Numbered from the stretch's first letter, positions 14,951 to 25,238 are shown. The stretch is DNA of 64,000 nucleotides from Sphingomonas phyllosphaerae FA2 (GCF_000427645.1 NZ_KE386571.1:3272395-3336394), one strand, 5' to 3'. A program made the numbers and translations. Notes: generated by a model not told the origin, from the letters alone.

Positions 14951-15497
14951 CGAGATCGAGCGGCTGGTGATCGGCGTGCGCGCCGACACCGGCGGATTCG
15001 CGCGCGACGTGGCGGCGATGCGTGCGACGCTGGAGGGCGGATTGGGTAGCGGTGCGGAGCGCGCGGGGCGGGCGGTCGAAACTGCGCTGGCGCGTGCGGT
15101 ACGGACCGGTAAATTGGGGTTCGACGATCTGAAGTCCGTGGCGCTGCACGCGCTGGGGGAGATCGCGACGGCGGCGCTGAAGAGGGGGATCACCAGCGTG
15201 CTGGGCAGTGGCGGCGGCGGGCTGGTGAGCGTGCTGACCGGGCTGCTTGGGTTGCCCGGGCGCGCGACCGGCGGCCCGGTGAGCCCGGGGCGCGCCTATC
15301 TGGTCGGCGAGCGTGGGCCGGAGGTGTTCGTACCGACGAGCAGCGGACAGGTGGCGGTGACCGGCAGCGGCGGCGCCCGCGACGTGCGGGTGGCGATCAC
15401 GATCAATGCCGGTGGTGCGGCGGCGCCCGAGGCGATGGCGCGATCGAGCCGGCAGGTGGCGCGCGCGGTGCGCGCGGCGCTGATGGAGGCGGAGTGA
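14943..15497 (+). CDS. Short tail tape-measure protein (gp11)
   Basis: The 184-residue protein begins MDDEIERLVIGVRADTGGFA and has an alpha-helical N-terminal half (RDVAAMRATLEGGLGSGAER), a glycine-rich hydrophobic part (GITSVLGSGGGGLVSVLTGLL) and GRAYLVGERGPEVFVPTSSG, a common tape-measure motif. The tape measure sets tail length; 184 residues fits the very short tails of GTAs. It overlaps the chaperone gene by 8 bp, and its GTGATG end overlaps the next gene. Confidence 0.85.
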   Translation: MDDEIERLVIGVRADTGGFARDVAAMRATLEGGLGSGAERAGRAVETALARAVRTGKLGFDDLKSVALHALGEIATAALKRGITSVLGSGGGGLVSVLTGLLGLPGRATGGPVSPGRAYLVGERGPEVFVPTSSGQVAVTGSGGARDVRVAITINAGGAAAPEAMARSSRQVARAVRAALMEAE

Positions 15498-17737
15498 TGG
15501 GGCATTGGCTGACCGACGCGCGCGCCGGACAGGCGACGGGCGTGATGACGCGCTTCGACCCCGTATACTGGACGGTCGATTTCCCGCGGCCGATGATGGC
15601 GGCGGTGACGACGATTGCGGCCGATGCGCTGCGCGTCGATGCGGTGTTCTATAACTGCGACGATCTGGCCGGGCTAATCTGGGAGAGCGCGGACCGCCAC
15701 GATCATCCGCTGCTGCGCTATGACACGGCGCGTGATTATCGCGCGTGCCGGTTGTCGTTCCGGTGGCGGTCGGCGGGGGTGCTGGCGCTGGACGCAGTCA
15801 ACGGCCCGGTGCTGACGATCGAGGGGCGCGATGCGGCGGGGCAGGCGCGGGCGTGGTACGTGCGGCTGTGGAACTATGCGACCGGGACGCCGCAGGATGC
15901 GCGAATCTCGATCGACTTTGCCGCGGTGGACGGCGGGTTCCTGTTGCCCGGCGAGCGCGATCCGGTGTGGGCGGGCGACATCGACCGGATGTTCGTGTCG
16001 CTGGTCGCGCCGGGCTATGATGTCGCGGGCGGGGCGTTGGCGGAGCCGGCCGAGGCGTGGGTCGAGCTGAGCGAGATCGCGTGCGACGGCGCGGGGGCGG
16101 TGATCGACATCGGCGACGTGGTGCTGCCCGACCATGATCTGCGGATCGCGAACGGGTATGACGACAGCTATCACCTGACCCCGGCGCGATTGCTGCGCAA
16201 CATGCTGCAGCTCGGCTATCGCGGCGGGATCGTCCACTACGTTGGCATGAGCCACTATTTCCGGCTGCGCGGCGGACTGGTGGAGGGCGGGCTGAACGTC
16301 GCGTGTGCGGCGTGGCACCGCGACTTTGCGGCGCGGGCGAAGGCGGTTGGTTACGACGTCATCTGGTCGCTGTCCTACGAAGTGTTCGATGCGCATTGCC
16401 CCGCGGCATGGAAGCAGCGCGCGATGGATGGCTCGCCCGCGCTGACCGGGTGGGTGCCGCCCTCGACCTTGCTGTCGCCGAGCAATGCGGCGGCGATGGC
16501 GTATCTGCGCGGGATCGCACTGGCGTTCGTGGGGATCGGCGCGGCGGCCGGGCTGGCGCCGCATTTCCAGATCGGCGAGCCGTGGTGGTGGGTGATGCCG
16601 GATGGGCGGCCGTGCCTCTATGACGACAGCGCGAAAGCGGCGTTCGCGCCAACGGCGATCGCGAGCGTGCGCGGCGCCTTGAGCGAGGCGCAGCGCGCGA
16701 CGCTGGATCGTGCGGGCGTGGCGCTGGCGGCGTCGACCAGCGCGTTAGCGGCGGCGGTGAAGGCGGCGGCACCGGGGTGCACGACCTATCTGCTCGCGTA
16801 CCTGCCGACTGTGCTGGATGCCGCCGCGCCCGAGATGGTGCGGATGAACCTGCCGACCGGCTGGGCGGCCCCGGCGTTCGATGTGCTCCAGCTCGAGGAT
16901 TACGACTGGGTGACCGCGGGCGACACTGCGGCGAGCGCGCGGGGGACAGCGGTGGCGGGGGCGCGGCTCGGCTATCCTATGACGGCGCAGGATTATCTTT
17001 CCGGCTTCGTGCTGCGCGGTGCGGATCGCGCGCAATGGGCCGCAATCGTGGCGGGGGCGGCGCAGGCGCGCGGGGTGGCGCGGGTCTATTTGTGGGCGCT
17101 GCCGCAGGTGCTGCGCGACGGGCTGGTCTATTGGCAGGAGGAGGGCGCGGTGGAGGCGTTCGACGATGTGATGTTCCCGCTGGCGCTGGGGCGCGAGGCG
17201 GAGGTGACGCCGACCTTCTCGACCGGCGTGACGACCAGTGCGGGCGGGCGCGAGACGCGCAGCGCCGGCTGGGCGGAGGCGCGCACGCGCTATGACGTCG
17301 GGCCGGGGGTGCGCAGCGAGGCGGATGTCGCGGCGCTGCTGGCGTTCTTCCGCGCGCGGATGGGCGCGGCGCGCGGGTTCCGGTTGCGCGATCCGTTCGA
17401 CTGGCGCGCGGCCGGGGAGACGATCGGGACGGGCGACGGGGTGACCCGGCAGTTCGCGCTGGTGCGGCGATATGGCGCGGCGACGCGGCGGATCACGCGG
17501 CCGGTGGCGGGGAGCGTGCGCGTCTACGTCGACGGTGTGGCGACGACCGGCTTCACTCTGGCGGCGGGTGGCGTGGTGACGCTGGATGCGGCAGCGGCGC
17601 AGGGGGCGGTGGTGGCGGCTTCGTATGAGTTCGATGTGCCGGTGCGCTTTGCCGAGGATCATCTGAGCGTGACGCGTGCGACCTATCTGGCCGGGGCTGC
17701 GCCCTCCGTGCCGCTGATCGAGGTGCGCGAGGCATGA
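15497..17737 (+). CDS. TIM-barrel tail protein fused to DUF2460 distal-tail domain (gp12)
   Basis: The 746-residue protein has three parts. Residues 1-200 are beta-rich (HWLTDARAGQATGVMTRFDP, then WTVDFPRPMMA). Residues about 200-560 look like a glycosidase-type TIM barrel (YRGGIVHYVGMSHYF, YDVIWSLSYEVFDAHCP, HFQIGEPWWWVMPDGRP, LQLEDYDWVTAGD). Residues about 565-746 are a DUF2460/TIGR02217 domain (PTFSTGVTTSAGGRETRSAG, LLAFFRARMGAARGFRLRDP, EFDVPVRFAEDHLSV). RcGTA gp12 is only the last part, which forms the distal tail ring. The N-terminal part resembles the non-contractile sheath TIM-barrel proteins described for roseophage-type tails. The ATG at 15497 (TGATG overlap) is chosen; a GTG lies one codon earlier. 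Confidence 0.85.
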   Translation: MGHWLTDARAGQATGVMTRFDPVYWTVDFPRPMMAAVTTIAADALRVDAVFYNCDDLAGLIWESADRHDHPLLRYDTARDYRACRLSFRWRSAGVLALDAVNGPVLTIEGRDAAGQARAWYVRLWNYATGTPQDARISIDFAAVDGGFLLPGERDPVWAGDIDRMFVSLVAPGYDVAGGALAEPAEAWVELSEIACDGAGAVIDIGDVVLPDHDLRIANGYDDSYHLTPARLLRNMLQLGYRGGIVHYVGMSHYFRLRGGLVEGGLNVACAAWHRDFAARAKAVGYDVIWSLSYEVFDAHCPAAWKQRAMDGSPALTGWVPPSTLLSPSNAAAMAYLRGIALAFVGIGAAAGLAPHFQIGEPWWWVMPDGRPCLYDDSAKAAFAPTAIASVRGALSEAQRATLDRAGVALAASTSALAAAVKAAAPGCTTYLLAYLPTVLDAAAPEMVRMNLPTGWAAPAFDVLQLEDYDWVTAGDTAASARGTAVAGARLGYPMTAQDYLSGFVLRGADRAQWAAIVAGAAQARGVARVYLWALPQVLRDGLVYWQEEGAVEAFDDVMFPLALGREAEVTPTFSTGVTTSAGGRETRSAGWAEARTRYDVGPGVRSEADVAALLAFFRARMGAARGFRLRDPFDWRAAGETIGTGDGVTRQFALVRRYGAATRRITRPVAGSVRVYVDGVATTGFTLAAGGVVTLDAAAAQGAVVAASYEFDVPVRFAEDHLSVTRATYLAGAAPSVPLIEVREA

Positions 17738-18537
17738 GCGATCAACTGCTGACGCAGGCCTTGTGCTGGCGGGTCGAGCGGCGCGACGGGGTGATGCTGG
17801 CGCTGACTGACCACGACCGCGATCTGGTGGTGGACGGCGTTGCCTATCGCGCCGCGCCGGGGATGGTGCCGTCGGCGATCGTGCGAAGCGAGGGGCTCGA
17901 CGCGGATACGATGGAGGTGAGCGGCGCGCTGGGCACGGGTGCGTTCCGGCGCGACGACCTGCTCGCCGGCCGCTGGGACGGGGCGCGGGTGGTGATCTGC
18001 GCGGTCGACTGGAGCGATCCGGCGCGCGCGGCGATCCCGCTGGGCGAAGGCCGGATCGGCGAGGTCGAACTGGACGAGCATGGCTTCACCGCCGAGTTGC
18101 GCGGGGGGCAGGCGCAACTGGAGCGGCCGGCGAACGAGACGACGTCGCCGGCGTGTCGCGCCACGCTGGGCGATGCGCGGTGCCGGGTGGCGATGGCACC
18201 GCGCCGCCGCGTCGCGCGGGTGGTCGCGTGCGCGGGGGTCGCGGTGACGCTGGATGCGGGCGAGCCGGTCGCCGATGCCTATGGCGAAGGGGTGCTGCGC
18301 TGGTTCGGGGGCGCGAATGCGGGACTGACCAGCGCGATCGAGCGGTCGGCGGGGGCGGTGCTGACGCTGCGGGCGACGCCGGTGTTGGCGGTCGCGCCTG
18401 GTGCGCTGGTCGAGGTAACGGAGGGGTGCGACCGGCGGCTGGCGACGTGCGCGGCGCGCTTCGCGAACGTCGTCAACTTTCGTGGCGAACCGCACCTGCC
18501 CGGGATCGACCTGCTGACGCGCTATCCCGGCGGATGA
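17734..18537 (+). CDS. GTA tail hub protein, DUF2163/BR0599 type (gp13)
   Basis: The 267-residue protein starts LTQALCWRVERRDGVMLALT and has DHDRDLVVDGVAYRAAPGM, SGALGTGAFRRDDLLAGRWDGA and VNFRGEPHLPGIDLL. Four conserved Cys sit at 141, 150, 232 and 239 (PACRATLGDARC and GCDRRLATCAARF), suitable for a metal or Fe-S site, as known for the equivalent lambda tail-tip protein gpL. The hub joins the distal tail to the cell-wall peptidase and tip. It overlaps neighbours by ATGA on both sides. Confidence 0.88.
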   Translation: MSDQLLTQALCWRVERRDGVMLALTDHDRDLVVDGVAYRAAPGMVPSAIVRSEGLDADTMEVSGALGTGAFRRDDLLAGRWDGARVVICAVDWSDPARAAIPLGEGRIGEVELDEHGFTAELRGGQAQLERPANETTSPACRATLGDARCRVAMAPRRRVARVVACAGVAVTLDAGEPVADAYGEGVLRWFGGANAGLTSAIERSAGAVLTLRATPVLAVAPGALVEVTEGCDRRLATCAARFANVVNFRGEPHLPGIDLLTRYPGG

Positions 18538-18947
18538 CGGGGCCGGCGTGCGAGGGCGGCGAGCGGGTGCTTGCCGCCGCACAGGGGTTGGTGGGGGTGC
18601 GCTTCCGGATGCAGGGGCGCGATCCGGCGCGGGGGCTGGATTGCGTCGGGCTGGTTGGTGTCGCGTTGCGGCGGGCGGGCGCCGATCTGGCGGTGCCGCG
18701 CGATTACGCTGCGTCGCGTGGGCGGGTTTCGTTGGGGGCGGTGCCGCCGGGCCTTACCGCGTGTGACGGCGCGGCGGCGGGGGATGTGCTGTTGTGCCGG
18801 GTCGCCGCGACCCAGCTGCATCTGGCGGTGCGCGCGCACGACGGGATCATCCACGCCGATGCGCTGGCGCGGCGTGTGGTCGCGCGGCCGGGGCCGGTGC
18901 CGTGGCCGATCGAGGGAGCGTGGCGCTGGACGCCGCAGGGAGGGTGA
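18534..18947 (+). CDS. NlpC/P60-type cell-wall peptidase of the tail tip (gp14)
   Basis: The 137-residue protein has the nucleophile Cys37 in GLDCVGLVGVALR and the base His96 in TQLHLAVRAHDG, the order seen in NlpC/P60 peptidases. In RcGTA the equivalent protein cuts the recipient's peptidoglycan so DNA can pass. QGLVGVRFRMQGRDPARG before the Cys is family-like. The ATG overlaps the hub stop, and one base separates its own stop from the next ATG. Confidence 0.88.
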   Translation: MTGPACEGGERVLAAAQGLVGVRFRMQGRDPARGLDCVGLVGVALRRAGADLAVPRDYAASRGRVSLGAVPPGLTACDGAAAGDVLLCRVAATQLHLAVRAHDGIIHADALARRVVARPGPVPWPIEGAWRWTPQGG

Positions 18948-18948
18948 T

Positions 18949-21096
18949 ATGGCGACATTGGTGCTGACCGCGGTCGGCAGCGCGGTCGGCGGGCCGGTGG
19001 GCGGCGCCGTCGGCGCGTTGCTGGGGAATGCGATTGATCGCCGCGTGCTGGGGCCGGTGCTGACGCGGACGCGTGCGGGGCCGCGGCTGACCGACCTGAA
19101 GGTACAGACGTCCTCGTATGGCACGCCGATCGCGAAGGTCTTCGGGACGATGCGCGTGGCGGGGTGCGTGATCTGGGCGACCGACCTGATCGAGACGCGC
19201 AGCGTGATGCGCGGGGCGAAGGGGCGTCCCGGCGTCGAGGGCTATCGATACGCCGCCTCGTTCGCGGTGGCGCTGTCGGGACGGACGATCGCCGGGATCG
19301 GGCGCTTCTGGGCGGACGGCAAGCTGTTGCGCGGGGCGGCGGGCGACTGGAAATCGCCGGTCACGATGAGGCTGTATCGAGGCGACGAGGCGCAGGCGCC
19401 CGATCCGCTGATCGCCGCGCTGGAGGATCACGCGCCGGCGTATCGGGGAACGGCCTATGCGGTGTTCGAGAACCTGCCGCTGGAGCCGTTCGGAAACCGC
19501 ATTCCGTCGCTGAGCTTCGAGGTGATCGGCGACGCCGCCACGCCGACGATCGGTGCGATCGCGGGGGCGCTGGGCACGGGTGCGATCGTGGGGGCGGGGC
19601 CGCAGGTGACGCTGCCGGGCTATGCGACCGGGGGGGAGAGCGTTGCGGGTGCGCTGGAGATGCTGGCGACCATTGCGGGCGGCTGGTTCGTGCCCGCGGG
19701 CGGCGCGCTGCGCTTTGCGGATACGACCGACGCGCCCGTAACGGTGGCGGCGGATGCGGCGACGAGCGAGCGACGGCAACCGATCGAGACGGTGCCGCAG
19801 CGGGTGCGTGTCTCCTGCTACGATCCGGCGCGCGATTACCAGATCGGGGTGCAGCAGGCCGGACGGCCCGGTGGCGGCTGGCGCGAGGAGGCGCAGGAGC
19901 TGCCCGCCGCTTTGGCGGCGACGCAGGCGCGCGGTCTGGCGCAGGCGCTGATGAAGCGCGCCGAGCGGGCGCGTGTGACCCGGCGGGTGACGCTGGACGC
20001 GACCGCGATCGGCATTGCGCCGGGCGATGCGCTGCGCTTTTCCGGCGAGCGTGCGACATGGCGGGTGACGCGCGTCGAGGTGAGCGGGCGGGGGGTGGTG
20101 TTGTCGCTGACGCCGCCGGGGAGCGCGTCGGAGCCGGGCGCAGCGACGGTGCCGGCCGATGCGGGGCGCGTGCTGGCGGCGCCGGATCGCCCGGTCGCGG
20201 CGACGATGCTGGTCGCCGTCGAACTGCCGCCGCTCGACGAAGGACGGGGCGAGACGCTGCGGCTGGCGGTGCTGGCGAACGGCGACGCGCCGGGGTGGCG
20301 CGGGGCGGCGTTACTGACCAGCGGCGACGATGGCGCGTCCTGGGAAGAGGCGGGCAGCACGGCTGCGCCCGCGATCGTCGGGCAATTGGCGGCGGCGCTG
20401 GCGTCGGGAACGGAGTGGCTAGTCGACCACCACGCGACGATCGAGGTGGTGCTGGCGCATGATGCGCTCACTTTGTTGTCGATCGACGACGCCGCGCTCG
20501 ACCGCGGCGGCAACCTTGCGGTGCTGGGCGAGGAGTTGTTCCAGTTTCGCGATGCCGAGCAGATCGGGCCGCGCCGCTGGCGATTGTCGACGCTGTTGCG
20601 CGCCCGGCGCGGGAGCGTGGCGCAGGCGCACGCGGCGGGGACGGCGTTCGCGCTGATCGAGCGCGGGTGCGTGGCGACGATCGCGCTGCCGCGGGCGCAG
20701 GTCGGCGACACGATCCGGCTGCTTGCCAGCGGGGTTGGCGATGCCGAGCCGGTGGCGGTGTCGATCGCGGTGACGGGTGCGTCGATCGCGCCGCCGTCGC
20801 CGGTGCGGCTGCGCGCGCTTCGGCGCGGCGACGGCGACGTGGATGTGCGCTGGGTACGCCGTAGCCGGCTCGGATGGCGGTGGGGCGACGATGGCGACGC
20901 ACCGCTCGGTGAGGAACGCGAGCGTTACCGCGTGACGATCGGCGATGCCGGGGACGTGCGGGTGATCGAGAGCGATGCGGCGGGCGTCACAGTGCCCGCG
21001 ACGATGGTGTCGGGGGCCGCCGCGCAGGTGACGGTGCGGCAGCTCGGCACGCTGGCGGCCTCGGCCGCGGTCGGCGGCTTGATAGAGGGAGAGTGA
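18949..21096 (+). CDS. Large tail-tip / host-specificity protein (gp15 type, no TIM barrel)
   Basis: The 715-residue protein opens with a hydrophobic glycine-rich segment (VGGPVGGAVGALLGNAIDRR), then LKVQTSSYGTPIAKVFGTMR, ASFAVALSGRTIAGIGRFWADGKLL and AVFENLPLEPFGNRIPSLSFEV. A Phage-tail_3-like core follows with PQRVRVSCYDPARDYQ and LFQFRDAEQIGPRRWRLSTLLRARRG. It matches the 'megatron' tip protein of GTAs but is about half the length of RcGTA gp15, because it lacks the GTA TIM-barrel domain, which here sits in the 15497-17737 gene. GGAGGGTGAT precedes the ATG. Confidence 0.87.
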   Translation: MATLVLTAVGSAVGGPVGGAVGALLGNAIDRRVLGPVLTRTRAGPRLTDLKVQTSSYGTPIAKVFGTMRVAGCVIWATDLIETRSVMRGAKGRPGVEGYRYAASFAVALSGRTIAGIGRFWADGKLLRGAAGDWKSPVTMRLYRGDEAQAPDPLIAALEDHAPAYRGTAYAVFENLPLEPFGNRIPSLSFEVIGDAATPTIGAIAGALGTGAIVGAGPQVTLPGYATGGESVAGALEMLATIAGGWFVPAGGALRFADTTDAPVTVAADAATSERRQPIETVPQRVRVSCYDPARDYQIGVQQAGRPGGGWREEAQELPAALAATQARGLAQALMKRAERARVTRRVTLDATAIGIAPGDALRFSGERATWRVTRVEVSGRGVVLSLTPPGSASEPGAATVPADAGRVLAAPDRPVAATMLVAVELPPLDEGRGETLRLAVLANGDAPGWRGAALLTSGDDGASWEEAGSTAAPAIVGQLAAALASGTEWLVDHHATIEVVLAHDALTLLSIDDAALDRGGNLAVLGEELFQFRDAEQIGPRRWRLSTLLRARRGSVAQAHAAGTAFALIERGCVATIALPRAQVGDTIRLLASGVGDAEPVAVSIAVTGASIAPPSPVRLRALRRGDGDVDVRWVRRSRLGWRWGDDGDAPLGEERERYRVTIGDAGDVRVIESDAAGVTVPATMVSGAAAQVTVRQLGTLAASAAVGGLIEGE

Positions 21097-21098
21097 CG

Positions 21099-21602
21099 AT
21101 GAGCGACGAGGATAGCGCGCGGCTCGGCCTGCCGCTGCTGGCGCCGGGGCAGGCGCAGAAGGAGATGTGGCATAACGAGGCGTTGGCGCTGCTCGACATT
21201 GCGGTGCAGGCCGGCGTCGAGGAGATCGACCGCAATACGCCGCCGGCCACACCGCAGCCCGGGCAATGCTGGATCGTGGGCGCTGCCCCAACCGGCGTCT
21301 GGAGCGGGCATGCGGGGGCGATCGCCGGATGGACGTCAGGCGGATGGCGGTTCGTCGCGCCGCGCCCCGGCCTGGCCGTACGCCATCTGCCGAGTGGCCA
21401 CACCGCGATCCGGGAGGCAAACGGCTGGAAAACCGGGGACGTGCGCGGCGCGCGGGTGCTGATCGATGGCCTGCAGGTGGTTGGCGCGCAGGGTGCGGCG
21501 ATCATCGTGCCGACTGGTGGTGCGACGATTGACGGCGAACTTCGTGCCTGCGTCGAAACGATCCTGATTATGCTTCGGAAGCATGGACTTATCGCGGCCT
21601 GA
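21099..21602 (+). CDS. DUF2793 protein, last gene of the GTA operon
   Basis: The 167-residue protein begins SARLGLPLLAPGQAQKEMWH, continues NEALALLDIAVQAGVEE and GQCWIVGAAPTGVWSGHAGAI, which is the DUF2793 signature of proteins found at the tail-fibre end of GTA and phage clusters. GAGGGAGAGTGACG precedes the ATG at 21099, two bases after the previous stop. A role in receptor binding or fibre attachment is inferred from position. The C-terminal 30 residues are helical. Confidence 0.85.
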   Translation: MSDEDSARLGLPLLAPGQAQKEMWHNEALALLDIAVQAGVEEIDRNTPPATPQPGQCWIVGAAPTGVWSGHAGAIAGWTSGGWRFVAPRPGLAVRHLPSGHTAIREANGWKTGDVRGARVLIDGLQVVGAQGAAIIVPTGGATIDGELRACVETILIMLRKHGLIAA

Positions 21603-21730
21603 CACCGGTATGCGCGTCGATTTCCGTGTGGCAATTGCGCCACAGTGGGCGGTATTTGTCAGCTTGTGACGAAACCATCCTTCCGATAGTGAGTTTGCGC
21701 TGTCCGTAGTGACACCAAGGAAAGGGGATT

Positions 21731-22858
<1,128 letters not shown>

Positions 22859-22885
22859 GGTCGATCACTTCGGTGACCGAAAAGA

Positions 22886-22917
22886 GGGAGGTCGGCGCAA
22901 GCCGGCCTCCTTTTTTT
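22886..22917 (+). terminator. Rho-independent terminator of ompA
   Basis: GGAGGTCGGC and GCCGGCCTCC pair around a GCAA loop and are followed by seven T residues, 28 bp after the ompA stop codon. Confidence 0.92.
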
Positions 22918-23021
22918 GTTGGGTGGCGGGTCGCGTGCGAGCTTGGAGGGCCGGCGGCTTTGATCCGGACAATCCTCCGGATCGTCGCCGAGGATAGGTA
23001 CCCCTTCGTCCCGGCAATCGC

Positions 23022-23098
23022 CGTCATTGCGAGCGTAGCGAAGCAATTCAGAGCCGGACCAGGACGCCCTGGATTGCTTCGCTACGCTCGCAATGACG
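23022..23098. repeat. Dispersed palindromic repeat, family A copy 2
   Basis: Inverted arms CGTCATTGCGAGCGTAGCG/complement flank GAAGCAATTCAGAGC and GCCCTGGATTGCTTC. It lies between the convergent ompA and ygfZ genes. Confidence 0.9.
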
Positions 23099-23108
23099 GA
23101 GTAGGGGC

Positions 23109-23849
23109 TTAGCTCAGGGCGCCACCGGCGTCGGTTCCGATCGCCGTCGCCAGCCACTCCGGCACGCGCGCTTCGCCGAGCGTTTCGACGCGGCGCAACG
23201 TCACCATCAGGCCCAGTGGCCGATAGACCGAGCGCTTACGCGTATCGCTCTCGTCGATTGGGGCGACGACAAGCCGTCGCCGGACCTTGTCGCGGTGATG
23301 CATCCGCGCGGTGTTTTCCTGTCCGACGTAACAGCCCTTGGTGAAGCTAACCCCGTTCAGCTCGCGCGCATTCGCCTCCAGCCACAGCGTCTCGCCCGAT
23401 CCGAGGTCCGCGACGCCCTCGGCGACGCCGAGCGACAATCGATGTGCATCCCAGTCCGTCGCGGTCGCCGAGGGCGGCGCGATCCAGCGCGCGCCGAGCG
23501 CCGCCAGTCGCGGGTCGGGTGAGCGGTCGGAAGCGTCGCGTGTCCAATGCACCGCCAGCGCATCCTCGCGCGCGATCGTGATCGCCCGGCGCAGGCGGTA
23601 CATCGTCAGCCGGCGCGCGATCGCCTCACGCTGCTCCCGCTCGACGTCGAGCAGGATATCGTCGCCGTCCGCCCAGACGATCATGTCGAACAGCGCCTTG
23701 CCCTGCGGGGTCAGCAGCCCCGCCCAGACCGGGAGCGCGCCCGCGACATCGTTGGTCAGCAAACCCTGAAGGAAGCCGCGTACATCCTCGCCGGACAGCC
23801 GCAGCAGCGCGCGGTCGGCCAGCATCGTCGCCGGGGTGGTATCGTCCAT
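23109..23849 (-). CDS. ygfZ: Folate-binding YgfZ/GcvT-like protein
   Basis: The 246-residue protein starts ATMLADRALLRLSGEDVRGF and LQGLLTNDVAGALPVWAGLL, and carries the YgfZ signature FTKGCYVGQENTARM, whose Cys is the hallmark of the family. YgfZ proteins bind tetrahydrofolate and support assembly or repair of certain Fe-S enzymes such as MiaB. Start ATG at 23847-23849; the frame reads on upstream into the divergent pyrC gene, which is not real coding. It is divergent from pyrC with a 54-bp gap. Confidence 0.92.
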   Translation of the reverse strand: MDDTTPATMLADRALLRLSGEDVRGFLQGLLTNDVAGALPVWAGLLTPQGKALFDMIVWADGDDILLDVEREQREAIARRLTMYRLRRAITIAREDALAVHWTRDASDRSPDPRLAALGARWIAPPSATATDWDAHRLSLGVAEGVADLGSGETLWLEANARELNGVSFTKGCYVGQENTARMHHRDKVRRRLVVAPIDESDTRKRSVYRPLGLMVTLRRVETLGEARVPEWLATAIGTDAGGALS

Positions 23850-23903
23850 GACGCCAAGGTAGGGAGAGCGGCGACCCCGCGAAAGAGCCGGAAAGGGCTG
23901 ACG

Positions 23904-25238
23904 ATGGCGACCTACGATCTCCTGTTGACCGGTGGCACGGTGCATACGCCGGGCGGCCCCGTCGCCGCCGATGTCGGCGTGCGCGACGGGCGGATCGTCG
24001 CGATCGGCGCGCGCGGCGATGCGGGGCGGACGATCGACTGCACCGGGCTCGACATCCTGCCGGGCGTGATCGACACGCAGGTGCATTTCCGTGAGCCGGG
24101 GCTGGTCCACAAGGAAGACCTCGCCACCGGCAGCGAGGCTGCGGTGATGGGCGGTGTGGTCGCGGTTTTCGAAATGCCGAATACCAAGCCGAACACCGAT
24201 TCGGCCGAGGCGATTGAGGACAAGCTGACCCGCGCCAAGGGGCGGATGTGGTGCGACCATGCCTTCTACGTCGGCGCGACCAACCACAATGCGCGCGATC
24301 TGGCGGAGCTGGAGCGGCTGCCGGGCACCGCGGGGGTGAAAATCTTCATGGGCGCGTCGACCGGCGACCTGCTGGTCAGCGAGGACGCGCGGCTCGCCGA
24401 GGTGCTGGCGAGCGGGCACCGGCGCGTCGCGATCCATGCCGAGGACGAAGACCGCATGAACGCGCGCGCCGGCGAGCGCATCGAGGGCGATCCGTCGTCG
24501 CATCCGGTGTGGCGCGACGACGAGAGCGCATTGCTCGCGACGACGCGTATCCTGCGGCTGGCGCGCGCGGCGCGGCGGCGCATCCACGTCCTGCACGTCA
24601 CCACGCCTGCCGAGCTGGAACTGCTCGGGCAGAACAAGGACATCGCGACCTGCGAGGTGACGCCACAGCATCTGACGCTGGCCGGCGAAGAGGCCTATCC
24701 GCGGATCGGGACGCTGGCGCAGATGAACCCGCCGATCCGTTCGGGCGCGCATCGCGACGGCCTGTGGCATTGGCTCAACCAGGGCGTGCCCGACGTGATC
24801 GGCTCCGACCACGCGCCGCACACGCTTGAGGAGAAGAACAAGCCTTATCCGGCGAGCCCGAGCGGGATGCCGGGCGTCCAGACGCTGCTGCCGCTGCTGC
24901 TCGACCATGCCGCGCACGGCCGGCTGACGCTCCAGCGGGTCATCGAGCTGACCAGTGCGGGGGCGCAGCGGATTTTCGGATTGACCGGCAAGGGGCGGAT
25001 CGCGGCGGGATATGATGCCGACTTCACGATCGTCGACCTCAAGAAGCGCTGGACGATCGAAGAGCGCTGGCTGCGCTCGCGCGCGGGCTGGTCGCCGTTT
25101 ACCGGCATGGAGCTGACCGGCAAGCCGATCGGAACGATCGTGCGCGGTCAGGTGGCGATGTGGGAGGATCAGCTCGGCGACGCGCCGCAGGGCGCGCCGA
25201 TGCGGTTCGAGACGACCGGCTTCCCCGGCGGGCGCTAA
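23904..25238 (+). CDS. pyrC: Dihydroorotase
   Basis: The 444-residue amidohydrolase has the metal motif DTQVHFREPG (H59/H61 region), the carboxylatable Lys in GVKIFMGAST (about 146), zinc His in VAIHAEDEDR and IHVLHVTTPAE, and DHAPHTLEEK with the catalytic Asp. This is the class I dihydroorotase pattern: cyclisation of carbamoyl-aspartate in pyrimidine synthesis. GAAAGGGCTGACG precedes the ATG. It could be an allied cyclic amidase, but the SDHAPHT and MPGVQTLLPLLL motifs favour PyrC. Its stop codon lies in the loop of a perfect hairpin. Confidence 0.9.
   Translation: MATYDLLLTGGTVHTPGGPVAADVGVRDGRIVAIGARGDAGRTIDCTGLDILPGVIDTQVHFREPGLVHKEDLATGSEAAVMGGVVAVFEMPNTKPNTDSAEAIEDKLTRAKGRMWCDHAFYVGATNHNARDLAELERLPGTAGVKIFMGASTGDLLVSEDARLAEVLASGHRRVAIHAEDEDRMNARAGERIEGDPSSHPVWRDDESALLATTRILRLARAARRRIHVLHVTTPAELELLGQNKDIATCEVTPQHLTLAGEEAYPRIGTLAQMNPPIRSGAHRDGLWHWLNQGVPDVIGSDHAPHTLEEKNKPYPASPSGMPGVQTLLPLLLDHAAHGRLTLQRVIELTSAGAQRIFGLTGKGRIAAGYDADFTIVDLKKRWTIEERWLRSRAGWSPFTGMELTGKPIGTIVRGQVAMWEDQLGDAPQGAPMRFETTGFPGGR

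Noticed and set aside
7844..21602. Intact prophage
   Set aside because: No integrase, repressor, replication or lysis genes and no direct repeats at the ends were seen; the gene order is that of a GTA.
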